From Fuerstiella sp. (lineage in GTDB: Bacteria > Planctomycetota > Planctomycetia > Planctomycetales > Planctomycetaceae): a DNA stretch of 64,000 bases. Of the stretch, positions 18,222 to 26,515 are shown piece by piece (position 1 is the stretch's first letter; the number at the start of each line of letters is the position of its first letter). The position numbers were made by a program, and so were the translations under genes. The notes below the pieces were generated by a model. It did no database searches, was not told the DNA's origin, and saw only the letters and a list, made by a program, of their open reading frames with translations. The stretch spans positions 62,001-126,000 of the forward strand of contig JALHMY010000005.1 of assembly GCA_022843805.1 (NCBI GenBank). The letters run 5' to 3'.

Positions 18222-19028
18222 TTACCATGATCCGGAGGCACCGCCGCCACCTGAAAATCCGCCACCGAAAGATCCACCCGAATAGCCTCCTCCGGAACCG
18301 CTGGAACGGCTTGAGGCCAGATGATAAAGAATCGTTCCGATGATGGCGAAAACCGCGCCCCAAAACAGCCATGCCCATCCACTGCTTCCTCGACGGATCA
18401 GCGAGACCACGGTGAAAATCACAACTCCAAGCATCGCCGCACCAATCCAGTATGTCGAGGCGGGTACAGGCTTTGTCGGCAACTGAAGATCGCGAGCCAG
18501 TTTGTCGAGTGCCTCCGCGCCGGCTCGAATGCCGCCGGAGAAATCGCCCTGCCGGAACCGAGATACAATCAGATCATCCATGATCTGCTGAGCAGCCACA
18601 TCCTTGTCGTGTCGCCAGCCAGCTCCCAGTTCGATTCGAGCTTTACGGTCTCCTTTTGATACCAGAAGCAGCATTCCGTAATTCCATGATGTCTCCGCGA
18701 TCTTCTCAGGTCCAATTCCCCACTGGTCGAACAATAGCCTGGCAAAGGTTTCAATTCGCAGTCCCGCACCACCGTGGCTGGCCATCGAATCAATGGTCAC
18801 AACGATGATGGGGGCCGCCTTATCCGTAAGCAGCTTGTCTGCCATCGTTCGAATTGCGGCCGCATCCGTCTCATTGATCAGCCCGGCTGTATCGAGAATG
18901 AATTCCCGCTCGCCAGGTTTTTCCAGAGAAATCTGCTCAGCCAGCTGAGCACTTGCCGCGGAGCTCAGCCCGACCATCAACCCGAAAATCAGACCAGACC
19001 ATTTGACTGAGGTCTTAAAAAGCGTCAT
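18222..19028 (-). CDS. YgcG-like TPM-domain protein with Gly/Ser-rich tail
   Basis: This 268-aa protein has a signal peptide (to about residue 27, SAASA/Q), a periplasmic TPM domain (ILDTAGLINETDAAAIRTMA, WNYGMLLLVSKGDRKARIE, LGAGWRH, DLIVSRFRQGDFSGGIRAG), one or two membrane helices (YWIGAAMLGVVIFTVVSLI and WAWLFWGAVFAIIGTILYH), and a C-terminal tail of Gly and Ser that ends SGGGGASGSW. That is the standard YgcG order. It is the first gene of the two-gene minus-strand TPM unit. Proposed roles of the family concern photosystem or membrane-protein maintenance, but the activity in planctomycetes is unknown. Confidence 0.9.
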   Translation of the reverse strand: MTLFKTSVKWSGLIFGLMVGLSSAASAQLAEQISLEKPGEREFILDTAGLINETDAAAIRTMADKLLTDKAAPIIVVTIDSMASHGGAGLRIETFARLLFDQWGIGPEKIAETSWNYGMLLLVSKGDRKARIELGAGWRHDKDVAAQQIMDDLIVSRFRQGDFSGGIRAGAEALDKLARDLQLPTKPVPASTYWIGAAMLGVVIFTVVSLIRRGSSGWAWLFWGAVFAIIGTILYHLASSRSSGSGGGYSGGSFGGGFSGGGGASGSW

Positions 19029-19149
19029 GAGTTAATTCCTCAGAATTCTGTTTCCAGGCGGATATGAACCATACAGTATAACGGAATACCCTGTCGTTCG
19101 GATCAAAAAAGGCAGCTTCAGTGTGCCAGGAATCAGAATTGAGCAAACC

Positions 19150-19329
19150 ATGAACACGATTCGTTCGATCCTCGATGCCGCGGCCGAAGACATACCCGAT
19201 AAGCGACTGTTTGTGTTTCCCGAAAACCGATGGCGCGCAGCGGAGAATCTGACGTACGGCGTCATGATATTCGGAAAAAATCTGCTGTGCATCGCGTCGT
19301 CGCTGCACAGCCAGTCGTCACTGCAGTAA
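19150..19329 (+). pseudogene. N-terminal fragment resembling an adenylate-forming (acyl-CoA synthetase-like) enzyme
   Basis: Only 59 residues are encoded. IRSILDAAAEDIPDKRLFVF, then PENRWRAAENLTYG, resembles the very start of ANL-superfamily ligases, where a phrase of the type 'xLTYGEL' normally leads into the catalytic core. After LTYG the similarity stops and a stop codon follows 22 codons later; no other frame resumes it. It is interpreted as a remnant left by a deletion, not a complete enzyme. The leucine-rich-repeat-like gene starts 25 bp downstream. A genuine short protein cannot be excluded. Confidence 0.4.
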
Positions 19330-19354
19330 GACGATTTTCAAAAGGGCAATGCAA

Positions 19355-20494
19355 ATGAATCCGCGGTATCCGGAAGTCACAATCAGTCTGGATGACAGGC
19401 CGAGTTCCATTCGTGCGGACAGCTGGAGGGTATTCATCAACCCTGGAAGTAGTGGCCCCCATCTTTGCGTCCGTCCGGACTCCAAACTGAACTGGAGTCA
19501 GCTCGATCAGCTGCAAAAGCTGTCGGAAATCAATTACATCGGCCAGGACGCCGGTATCGAATCGTTTCTTGCTTCGCGACCATCGATTCGTGGTCTGGCA
19601 TGGCATCAGCACGGCAAGTCGGTTATTGATCTCAGCAAAACTTCTCTGACCAATGTGACGGTAAGCTGCGGGACTGATCCCCTATTACTGCGACTTCCCC
19701 TTGCAGGTTCAGCCTCTGCGCTGACACTCCATGTTTCCGGCAGCCTCGACACCCTTCGAGTTGAGGATCCGCGTGGTGGTGAAGGACTGTCACTGACGAT
19801 CTGGTACCTGAACCGGGCGGGAACACCAGAAGCCGTTCCAGGTCTGGACCTCATCAGCGGACTGAACATCTGGCATGCCGCGAGAATCCGGTTTGCAGTG
19901 TTCGCACATTGGACTGCTCTGGAGAGCCTGGATATTCGTGGTCCTCAAACGCTGATTGAAGATATAGGATCAATCGCCACCTTCTCCAGACTCCGACGCA
20001 TCAGAATGATCAATTGTTACGACTTTCGAGCGGACGACTTTCCCCTTCCGGTCGCATTTCCATCGCTGGAGAACCTGACGTTTGACGGCGTTCGCGCCGA
20101 CGATGCCCGGAAACTGAGTGCACGTCTGAAGGGCTGTCCCGGGCTGTCAATTCGTGGCAGGCGAACTGATTCCTGGATTCGTCAGAACCTTGAGAATCCG
20201 TTCTTTATGTGGGGCGGCGAACATGGAGAAACGATCGGTTCCCGAGCGTGTCGCATCTACAACGTCGCATCAGCGGCCATTGACAAACTGGACCCGTCTG
20301 CGTCGGCCAGCGACGTCAGGGTAGTTATGCAGAAATTCGCCGCAGCATTCAATCGGCTCAATGCAGACTACACGCTGGATACGATCATGCGGGAAGAGAT
20401 TGGCGACGCCTTCAGTGAGCTCATTCGTCGTCGGCCGGAAATCGTCACTGACCAGGAAGCTGCCGACTGGCTGGATGACTGGCGAGATTTTTAG
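19355..20494 (+). CDS. leucine-rich-repeat-like cytoplasmic protein
   Basis: This 379-aa protein of unrecognised function lacks a signal peptide or membrane segment. The central part has irregular leucine-rich spacing (LTLHVSGSLDTLRVEDP, LESLDIRGPQTLIEDIGSIA, LENLTFDGVRADDARKLSAR), suggesting an LRR-like solenoid. The C-terminal 90 residues (ACRIYNVASAAIDKL to the terminal DWLDDWRDF) look like a separate helical module of a type I associate with actinobacterial LRR proteins; that is recollection, not a search. ATG 19355 is preferred to ATG 19349 because AAAAGGG lies about 9 bp upstream. It follows the ANL fragment and is transcribed away from the TPM genes. Confidence 0.65.
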   Translation: MNPRYPEVTISLDDRPSSIRADSWRVFINPGSSGPHLCVRPDSKLNWSQLDQLQKLSEINYIGQDAGIESFLASRPSIRGLAWHQHGKSVIDLSKTSLTNVTVSCGTDPLLLRLPLAGSASALTLHVSGSLDTLRVEDPRGGEGLSLTIWYLNRAGTPEAVPGLDLISGLNIWHAARIRFAVFAHWTALESLDIRGPQTLIEDIGSIATFSRLRRIRMINCYDFRADDFPLPVAFPSLENLTFDGVRADDARKLSARLKGCPGLSIRGRRTDSWIRQNLENPFFMWGGEHGETIGSRACRIYNVASAAIDKLDPSASASDVRVVMQKFAAAFNRLNADYTLDTIMREEIGDAFSELIRRRPEIVTDQEAADWLDDWRDF

Positions 20495-20685
20495 CCGACA
20501 TGTACTGAGGGAGATCACCGCGTTTTTCGGGATTTTTGACGGTTGTCAGCAGACATGATCCCGTTTGTTCAGGGTGGTACTTCGGAGTGGGCATGGTCAG
20601 CCATACTGGTTGACAACGGTACTGTCATCGAAGTACTTCTCGATGGCTGATCAGCAGCAGCCGTCTTCGCTGACCTCGCCGAACT

Positions 20686-22128
20686 CTAAGTAACCGGCAG
20701 CAGCTCGGAGATTGGCTCACCAAATGGCAGGATTGGCATCGGGCGACCGCTGTGGTCGAGAAACGACTGAGTCCAGTCAATTCCCAGATGGCGATAGACG
20801 GTGGCCCAAAGGTCGTTCGGAGTCAGAGGTCGCTCTTTGGGTTCCTCGCCTTTTGCATTGGTCGAACCAACAATCTGTCCGGTTCGCATACCGCCTCCGG
20901 CCAGCAGCATGGACATCGCCTGAGGCCAGTGGTCCCGGCCCGGCTGAGATATGCCGGTCTGAGTGCCCGTTTGAGAATTTAATCGCGGCGTGCGGCCGAA
21001 TTCACCCGTGACCACAAGCATCACTTTGCGATCGAGTCCTCGATTGTAAATGTCTTCGACCAGCGCCGTAACGGCCTGATCATAAATCGGGAAACGAACT
21101 CTGGCATCGTCGAAAATATGGCAGTTCACCGCATGTGAATCCCAGTTATAAGTTCCTGCCTTCAGCCATTCGACGCCTGACTGATAAGGATTCTCCATCA
21201 CCATCGTGACGAAGCTGCAGCCCGCCTCGACCAGTCGGCGAGCCATAAGAGCTCGCTGGCCCCAGGCATGTCGACCGTAGCGATTTCGCAATGCGTCTGG
21301 TTCCTGCGACAAATCGAAGGCGTTGCGAGCCTGATCACTGGTCAGCATCGTGAGAGCCTGCTGATTGAACTGATCCATTGCGTTCATCACACCGCTGTCA
21401 TCAATGCCTCGCCGAAGCTGGTCAAACGCTTTCAGCAGTGCTGTTCGATCATCCAGTCTGTCTGATGCGGACTGATCGACTGAAAGATTTCGAACTGTAA
21501 ATCCCGCTTCGCTGGGGTCTCCGGGAACATTGAATGGCGTGTACGACGGACCTAGATATGCTGCGCCGAAACTATAGACATCCACGCCGGCTCGGCCTGG
21601 TTCTGTCCCTGAAATATAGTTCGGCAGGCCTGCCGCATAACGTTCGCGGCACTTCGCCACGATGGAACCCACAGCCGGTGCATCATTGACAAAGCCATCG
21701 GGCCGAGCAGGCAGGCGACCGGTGAGAAATCGCTTGTGGCCGCCGCCGTGATCAGCAAACTCATGGGCCACCGATCGCACAATCGTGTATCGGTCAGCAC
21801 ACTTCGTATGCAGCGGCAACAGCTCGCATACGTCGATTCCCTTAACATTCGTTGGAACCGGCCTGAAAAGTCCTCGATACTCATCCGGTGCGTCCGGCTT
21901 CATATCATACATTTCCATATGCGGCGGCCCGCCGGGCAGCCAGATGAAAATGATCGAGGTATCGCTTTTTGATGTCTGACGGGAGGCTGTTTCTGCGGCC
22001 GTGGCTTTCAGTCGCAGAATGTCACTGAGTCCCAGCATTCCCAGACCGAGTGAGCCCACTTCCAGAAAACTTCTCCGCGAAACGGGACCGGGACACATGG
22101 AAACCGTCCGGCGGGCTGGGTTGACCAT
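20686..22128 (-). CDS. DUF1501 twin-arginine exported protein, without its usual partner
   Basis: This 480-aa DUF1501 protein has a Tat signal, VSRRSFLEVGSLGLGMLGLS. Family blocks are present: IIFIWLPGGPPHMEMYDMKP, RSVAHEFADHGGGHKRFLTG, YGRHAWGQRALMARRLVEAG and VVTGEFGRTPRLN with GRDHWPQAMSMLLAGGG. The start at 22128 has GAGGT at 9 bp. Such genes normally sit directly after a DUF1549/DUF1553 gene, but upstream here there is only a 362-bp gap and then a VIT-type transporter gene, so this copy stands alone. Confidence 0.92.
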   Translation of the reverse strand: MVNPARRTVSMCPGPVSRRSFLEVGSLGLGMLGLSDILRLKATAAETASRQTSKSDTSIIFIWLPGGPPHMEMYDMKPDAPDEYRGLFRPVPTNVKGIDVCELLPLHTKCADRYTIVRSVAHEFADHGGGHKRFLTGRLPARPDGFVNDAPAVGSIVAKCRERYAAGLPNYISGTEPGRAGVDVYSFGAAYLGPSYTPFNVPGDPSEAGFTVRNLSVDQSASDRLDDRTALLKAFDQLRRGIDDSGVMNAMDQFNQQALTMLTSDQARNAFDLSQEPDALRNRYGRHAWGQRALMARRLVEAGCSFVTMVMENPYQSGVEWLKAGTYNWDSHAVNCHIFDDARVRFPIYDQAVTALVEDIYNRGLDRKVMLVVTGEFGRTPRLNSQTGTQTGISQPGRDHWPQAMSMLLAGGGMRTGQIVGSTNAKGEEPKERPLTPNDLWATVYRHLGIDWTQSFLDHSGRPMPILPFGEPISELLPVT

Positions 22129-22490
22129 GGCTGAGTTACCTCATGTTTGGGAGAGTGCGTTTCTGGTGGGATGGATGTCAATGCCTGAATGATGAGCCAC
22201 GTTTCACGGGCAGTCAACGGATCATCGTCTGATAATCCGTCGGGCTCTTCCTTTGAGCCTTCATAAAGAATAGAGAACAGTTGTGGGTTTGCAGTGATCG
22301 CCAGCAAATCGAATTCGTTGTTTTCAGAAATGGTTCAGCGACAGATGAAGAGTGCTGAAGAGCACTGCTGTTTAAACCGCGATTGGATTTGAGCCGCGGC
22401 AGTGATTCAGCGTGGGTTCATGTCGACGGAATGTCACCTGCAGGAAGTTCTGGGGGGGAGTGACATTCTGTTCGGCGGTGGTCACTGAAG
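22129..22490. other. intergenic region with no recognised feature
   Basis: This 362-bp gap lies between the orphan DUF1501 gene and the VIT-type transporter gene. A minus-strand frame reaching 22307 overlaps the DUF1501 start out of frame and matches nothing known. Apart from the ribosome-binding site for DUF1501 (GAGGT at about 22138-22142) nothing was recognised. Confidence 0.45.
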
Positions 22491-23180
22491 TTATACAACG
22501 GTCCCGACCATCGCCCCGACAGCGGCTGTTAACGCCATTGCTATCGCTCCCCAGAACGTGACTCGCAGCACACTTCGCGGGGCACTGGCTCCGCCCGCGA
22601 ACGCGGCCAATGCGCCGAGGATCGCAAGAAACAGGAGCGACGTAAGGGCGACAACGATAATCAGGTATGCAGATGGCGTGATGAGGATTGTCAGCAATGG
22701 CATTGCCGCTCCGACCGCAAAGGCCCCCGCCGACGCGAATGCCGCCTGCACTGGTCTCGCACTGAATACATCAGAAATGCCAAGTTCGTCTCGCGCATGT
22801 GTGGCGAAGGCGTCATGGGCAGTGAGCTGTTCTGCCACCTGTTTCGCGAGGGATGGATCCAGACCACGTTTGATGTAAATGCCCGTTAACTCCCGAAGTT
22901 CGCCCACTTCATCAGCTGCCAGTTCGGAATTCTCTCGCGCGAGATCAGCCTGCTCCGTATCTGACTGCGAACTGACTGAGACATACTCTCCTGCGGCCAT
23001 GGACATCGCTCCCGCGACCAGACCCGCGGCTCCCGCAACCAGTATGTCGTGGCTCGAAGCACGTGCCGCGGCGACGCCGAGAACCAGGCTGGCTGTCGAT
23101 ACGATCCCATCGTTGGCGCCCAGCACTGCCGCTCGCAGCCAGCCAATTCGGTCTGTACGATGTTTTTCAGAATGACGCAT
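22491..23180 (-). CDS. VIT1/CCC1 family (vacuolar iron transporter-like) membrane protein
   Basis: This 229-aa membrane protein has the VIT family signatures: the first helix block LRAAVLGANDGIVSTASLVL and the second GAAGLVAGAMSMAAGEYVSV, with conserved Met, Gly and Glu. A charged cytoplasmic region (about 72-135, helix-rich, containing DPSLAKQVAEQLTAHDAFAT) is the metal-binding domain of the family. Three further helices complete the protein. It probably exports or sequesters Fe(II) or Mn(II). It is followed on the same strand, after the cupin gene lies upstream with a 65-bp gap, suggesting one transcript from 23638 to 22491. Confidence 0.92.
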   Translation of the reverse strand: MRHSEKHRTDRIGWLRAAVLGANDGIVSTASLVLGVAAARASSHDILVAGAAGLVAGAMSMAAGEYVSVSSQSDTEQADLARENSELAADEVGELRELTGIYIKRGLDPSLAKQVAEQLTAHDAFATHARDELGISDVFSARPVQAAFASAGAFAVGAAMPLLTILITPSAYLIIVVALTSLLFLAILGALAAFAGGASAPRSVLRVTFWGAIAMALTAAVGAMVGTVV

Positions 23181-23245
23181 GCGGATCTCGCGTGGTTAAC
23201 AAGTGGCCATGACTTCGTAGTTCGCGCCAGTTCTCCCGGCACACT

Positions 23246-23638
23246 TTATTCGGTCGTTTTTCCGTCAAAGTGCTCGCTGTCCGCTTCTGCGTCAGCGCGG
23301 GTCTGGTGCACGACTCCATCTCTGTGATTCGGCGGCGAGTAAACCGTATAGAGTTTGAGCGGCTCACGTCCCGTATTGATGATATTATGCTTTGCTCCCG
23401 CGGGGACAATAACTGCAAATCCCGCTTTGATCGGCGTTCGGCGTCCGTCAAGTACTACTTCCCCCATTCCCTGCTCAACCCGAAAAAACTGATCGAGCGT
23501 GTGAATTTCTTCGCCGATTTCCTCCCCGGCCCTGAGAGACATTAATACAAGCTGAGAATGCTTTGCAGTGTAAAGCACCTGCCGAAATTTTTCATTACCG
23601 ACGGTCAGGTCTTCAATATTCTGAATAAATCCCATCAT
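23246..23638 (-). CDS. small cupin-domain protein
   Basis: This 130-aa single-domain cupin has the two cupin motifs: GEEIGEEIHTLDQFFRVEQG (Glu and His metal ligands in EEIH) and VPAGAKHNIINTG (late His). Length and organisation match the conserved-barrel cupins annotated as mannose-6-phosphate isomerase-like or unknown; the substrate cannot be inferred. The first two codons are both ATG. It is the upstream partner of the VIT-type gene. A strong terminator from another unit lies about 100 bp upstream on the same strand, insulating it. Confidence 0.88.
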   Translation of the reverse strand: MMGFIQNIEDLTVGNEKFRQVLYTAKHSQLVLMSLRAGEEIGEEIHTLDQFFRVEQGMGEVVLDGRRTPIKAGFAVIVPAGAKHNIINTGREPLKLYTVYSPPNHRDGVVHQTRADAEADSEHFDGKTTE

Positions 23639-23737
23639 AACTCTGTCTCACTTCTTAAAGTTCACGGTGGCGCTGGGAACCAGTCTGATCAGGCAAAATG
23701 CTTTCGGGGCGACAGGTCACTGGATAGCCGAGTGCAC

Positions 23738-23788
23738 AAAAAAAACCGACGTGGCGAAATGCCCTCAGGCATTCCACCACGTCGGTTT
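23738..23788 (-). terminator. strong intrinsic terminator
   Basis: On the minus strand, AAACCGACGTGG pairs perfectly with CCACGTCGGTTT (23777-23788 with 23743-23754). Inside it, AATGCC and GGCATT form a second stem with a CTCA-type loop, separated by a small 3x3 internal loop. The stem is followed by eight T residues (complement of 23738-23745). It ends transcription coming from the right, from a unit with no annotated gene. Confidence 0.85.
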
Positions 23789-23845
23789 ACTCATCGACAA
23801 ACTTGCTGGCGGAGCCAACTTGTTCTTCGAGGTGTCATCCGGCAT
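23765..23845 (-). CDS. possible 26-aa peptide ending inside a terminator loop
   Basis: A 26-codon frame reads MPDDTSKNKLAPPASLSMSK and then PTWWNA, with its TGA located in the terminator loop (23765-23767). An in-frame TAA immediately precedes the ATG region, so the frame cannot extend upstream. It overlaps out of frame the last codons of a 15-codon frame (23835-23882). No Shine-Dalgarno sequence is obvious. The only support is its position inside a compact promoter-terminator unit, so a non-coding RNA is equally possible. Confidence 0.3.
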   Translation of the reverse strand: MPDDTSKNKLAPPASLSMSKPTWWNA

Positions 23846-23904
23846 CTGTTAAGTACGACTCGTCCCCCGGATCTGAATCCATATCAGACGCTTCGTCTCT
23901 GCCC

Positions 23905-23932
23905 ATCATACAGAGTTTTGAGTTTCAGACAA
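23905..23932 (-). promoter_or_regulatory. sigma-70-type promoter for the small unit
   Basis: On the minus strand, TTGTCT (complement of 23927-23932) and TATGAT (complement of 23905-23910) are separated by 16 bp. Each differs from consensus in one or two positions. Start of transcription is expected near 23898, reading toward the strong terminator at 23738-23788. Confidence 0.6.
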
Positions 23933-24459
23933 CGCTGCTTATGTCGTTTCACACAGTGGAAGAATCACCGTGACCTCAACTGAAGAAGGTGGGACTACCT
24001 TCGTAATTGAGCTTCCCGGAGCTTCCCGGCCGCGATTCGACACACCGATTCTGCACACGAACCATATTCGGGTGGCGTGAACGACGTGACTATGCTTCCA
24101 TGGAGAACTGCCTGTACTGAGTCAGCAACTTGCTCCATCGCCTTGTCTTTGTGGCGAAAGCGGCGGTTGGATTTGAACTCGCCGAACGGATACCCGAGCT
24201 ACATGTTGCTACATACTTAAATATAGTGTGCACCGTAGCCTGATAGCGCGCCAGAACGAACCATGAAATACGCCCATTGTGCGATTCGTAACGCTCACTT
24301 CTGTTCCTGCATGAGGAAATGCGGGCAACAGTGCCGACTATACCGCCATATTCTCCTGGCATGATTGATGCAGCCTGACATTCAGAACGATATGGCTGGC
24401 GACGTCACTTCGCGGCCCGACAATCTGGTGACTCTTTCCGATGGGCTAAGGATACAAAC

Positions 24460-24681
24460 ATGATTAGTCAACAAACGGTTCTCGGCAACTGGAACGAGAT
24501 TAAAGGCAAACTGCTGAGTAAATGGGGCGAGCTGACGGATGATGATCTTGCTGCATTCAATGGCAATCTCGATCAGTTGCTGGGAGCGATTCAGCGAAAG
24601 ACTGGTGCAGCCCGTGAGAGCATCGAGCATTTTCTGGGACAGATCACGGCGGGCAGTGCTGCTGCGGTGAGTGAAGGTTAA
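24460..24681 (+). CDS. CsbD family stress-associated protein
   Basis: This 73-aa helical protein matches the CsbD family: GNWNEIKGKLLSKWGELTDD near the N-terminus followed by DLAAFNGNLDQLLGAIQRKT. CsbD proteins are induced by general stress in Bacillus and widely by osmotic or cell-wall stress elsewhere, with no known activity. An AAGGA at good spacing precedes ATG 24460. It slightly overlaps the frame of the AI-2E transporter remnant that follows, suggesting one transcript. Confidence 0.9.
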   Translation: MISQQTVLGNWNEIKGKLLSKWGELTDDDLAAFNGNLDQLLGAIQRKTGAARESIEHFLGQITAGSAAAVSEG

Positions 24682-24694
24682 AGGTGAGGTGACT

Positions 24695-25198
24695 GTGACG
24701 ACAAAAATGCTGGAGGACGCCAGTGCGAGGGTCAGCCGCGATCTCTCAATCCTCTTTCTTCTCAATCTCAGTTTTGGCGTTTCGGTCGGGACTGGATTGT
24801 TCCTGATTGGAGTCCCAAGTCCCGTTCTGTGGGGAATTCTGGCAGGCATCCTGAGATTTATTCCCTACATCGGACCCTGGATTGCCGCCTCAATGCCGAT
24901 TGGGCTGTCAATGGCGATATCGCCGGGGTGGGGGCTCGCAATAGTCACCGTTCTGTTGTTTGTGGTGCTGGAACTGTTTAACAACAACCTCTTTGAGTCC
25001 TGGCTCTATGGAAAGAAGACTGGTGTCTCACCGGGGGACGTGAACAAAGCACAGAATCGCATCGGTTGCGGAGCGATCCTGGTATCGACCGTGGCGGAGG
25101 CATTGAAAGAAATCCTGCTGATGAGCGGGATTCCTGCTCCTCAGTCCGATCCCTTCCCGCCGTCCGAGTCCGAGCCAAAGATGACAGCCGGCGCCTGA
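24695..25198 (+). pseudogene. truncated AI-2E family (PerM-like) transporter
   Basis: About 100 residues match the middle-to-C-terminal part of AI-2E transporters: DASARVSRDLSILFLLNLSF, then VSVGTGLFLIGVPSPVLWGI, LRFIPYIGPWIAASMPIGLS and LELFNNNLFESWLYGKKTGV. The N-terminal membrane half, about 200 residues, is absent, and after KTGVS the frame turns into a short unrelated hydrophilic tail (DVNKAQNRIGC, then PPSESEPKM) in place of the final helices. A GTG at 24695 with AAGGTGAGG upstream may still be translated. It is best read as a decayed internal fragment, possibly the footprint of a deletion, in an accessory stress region. Confidence 0.75.
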
Positions 25199-25365
25199 TC
25201 GCATCTGTTCTAATCTGCTTTTAGTGACCGCAGATGAGATTGTTACTGTATTTGCCCGGCGTGGCACTGTATTTGCTCAACATAAATATTGGACACCATA
25301 AATAATTCGAGCGTGGGCCAGGTTCACGAGTATGTTGTGGATCCGTTTACAGAAGGATAATAAAG

Positions 25366-25521
25366 ATGCTTGGAACGATTTTGCTCGTGATCCTTATCCT
25401 GATGCTCCTGGGAGCAATGCCCACATGGTCTCACAGCAGAAGCTGGGGTTACGGGCCAAGTGGCGGACTGGGACTGGTCGTGCTGATTATCATTATCCTG
25501 CTTCTCATGGGTCGCATCTGA
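25366..25521 (+). CDS. DUF3309 family small membrane protein
   Basis: This 51-aa protein has the characteristic DUF3309 layout: a hydrophobic helix (GTILLVILILMLLGAM), the hinge PTWSHSRSWGYGPSGGLG, and a second helix (LVVLIIIILLLMGRI). The spacing and the PTW-HSR-WGYGPSGG core are diagnostic. ATG 25366 has AAGGA 9 bp upstream. A longer frame overlapping it on the same strand (25332-25808) is a shadow. Function is unknown; such genes are often found with CsbD and other stress genes. Confidence 0.9.
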   Translation: MLGTILLVILILMLLGAMPTWSHSRSWGYGPSGGLGLVVLIIIILLLMGRI

Positions 25522-25793
25522 GTGATCGGGGAATGGCAACATTTTGCTCCGTAAGTTCGCTCACGGAACTCCTGATGAGCCATCTCCGGATTCACCAGCG
25601 TCCCGATATGAAGGTCATGTCGTCTGTGACTGACCTGGACAGGTGCCGGTCTGCTGGAATTCGATACCCCGATGACGGCCGGGCGATCGACGCGGTACGC
25701 TGGATTCCCGCGAAGACGCCCGATGCCGCCACTCAACAGGCAACTGTAAAACGATCCGCATCGGCTGCCCGCAGGTTTAATGCATTGGAGACT

Positions 25794-26282
25794 TTACTTC
25801 ATCGGTGAATAATCTGTCGGGTTCAGATAAACAGCTTCCACCTTTGAGACGATCTTACCGTTCTTCTGAGTTTCCTCAGCTACCTTTTTCCACTCGGGAT
25901 CGTCGCGAAAAGCGGCCCAGGAAGCTTTAGCAGCATCCATGTCCTTATGGGCAATCACGTAAATGAGTGTGTTGGGGGTTTCGGTTGGCGTCCAGTAGAT
26001 GATGTTCTTCATTCCATGCTTTTCGAACAGTCGCATCGTATGCTCACGGAAACGAGCATTCAGAGCATCCAGTTTGCCTTCCGGGGCCGTGTAAGTGCGC
26101 AGTTCATAAAGCATAGGGGCCTCCACGACAGCCGCATTGGCTGCGACGGCACTGGCGACCAGTGCGGGAATTCCGGCAGATCCTTCCGTTGCCGCAGCTG
26201 GCCGGAAAACTGACAGCTGCGAACCCAGCAGAGTCACAGCAACCCCGCACACCAGACCACTCCAAAACTGTTTTTGACTCAT
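25794..26282 (-). CDS. NIPSNAP family exported protein
   Basis: This 162-aa protein has a signal peptide (FWSGLVCGVAVTLLGSQLSV) followed by a dimeric ferredoxin-like NIPSNAP domain: MLYELRTYTAPEGKLDALNA, EHTMRLFEKHGMKNIIYWTP, LIYVIAHKDMDAAKASWAAF and DPEWKKVAEETQKNGKIV. ATG 26282 is chosen over a longer frame because AAAGGA lies about 8 bp upstream and the signal peptide then starts the protein. NIPSNAP proteins occur as multiple copies in planctomycetes; their role is unknown. Confidence 0.9.
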   Translation of the reverse strand: MSQKQFWSGLVCGVAVTLLGSQLSVFRPAAATEGSAGIPALVASAVAANAAVVEAPMLYELRTYTAPEGKLDALNARFREHTMRLFEKHGMKNIIYWTPTETPNTLIYVIAHKDMDAAKASWAAFRDDPEWKKVAEETQKNGKIVSKVEAVYLNPTDYSPMK

Positions 26283-26515
26283 AAGAATTCCTTTCGATAT
26301 CATTACGACTTGAATTTGCAGTCGGCCGCTGCGATTTCGCGGGAAAGCATCCAGGAAAACATCGACCGGGGCGAACATTCCCGAAAGTCTACATAAAAGC
26401 TCGGGCGGAAAGAATCTTGTCGGGTGTCTGGCCTGTTCAAATCCCGTTGGCGGTTGTCACAATCCGGCTTGTACTTTCGGACGTTCGATGCTGTCGCGAT
26501 CCATGGAGCACTGGT

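Larger units (their letters stand above)
23736..23898 (-). ncRNA. candidate small RNA or small-peptide mRNA
   Basis: The stretch between the predicted start point (about 23898) and the end of the terminator T run (about 23736) would make a transcript of roughly 160 nt. The 5' part contains a small AGACG-AAG-CGTCT hairpin right after the start point. It has only two short frames (15 and 26 codons). The promoter and terminator bounds suggest a deliberate unit; whether it acts as RNA or peptide cannot be decided here. Confidence 0.45.
23639..24459. other. gene-poor gap holding a compact minus-strand transcription unit
   Basis: This 821-bp gap contains the promoter, two very short frames and terminator listed separately (23736-23932). 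Between about 23935 and 24459 there is nothing supported: a 90-codon minus frame at 24090-24362 matches no family, and a T-loop-like sequence near 24168-24180 does not fold as a tRNA. Confidence 0.5.

Noticed and set aside
22008-22307. 99-codon minus-strand frame upstream of DUF1501
   Set aside because: It runs out of frame into the DUF1501 start and matches nothing; the in-frame Shine-Dalgarno belongs to DUF1501.
24140-24195. tRNA-like sequence on the minus strand (GTTCAAATCC T-loop)
   Set aside because: The flanking bases cannot form a T stem or an acceptor stem; only the loop resembles a tRNA.
25332-25808. 158-codon plus-strand frame
   Set aside because: It overlaps the DUF3309 gene in another frame; DUF3309 has a diagnostic motif and ribosome-binding site.
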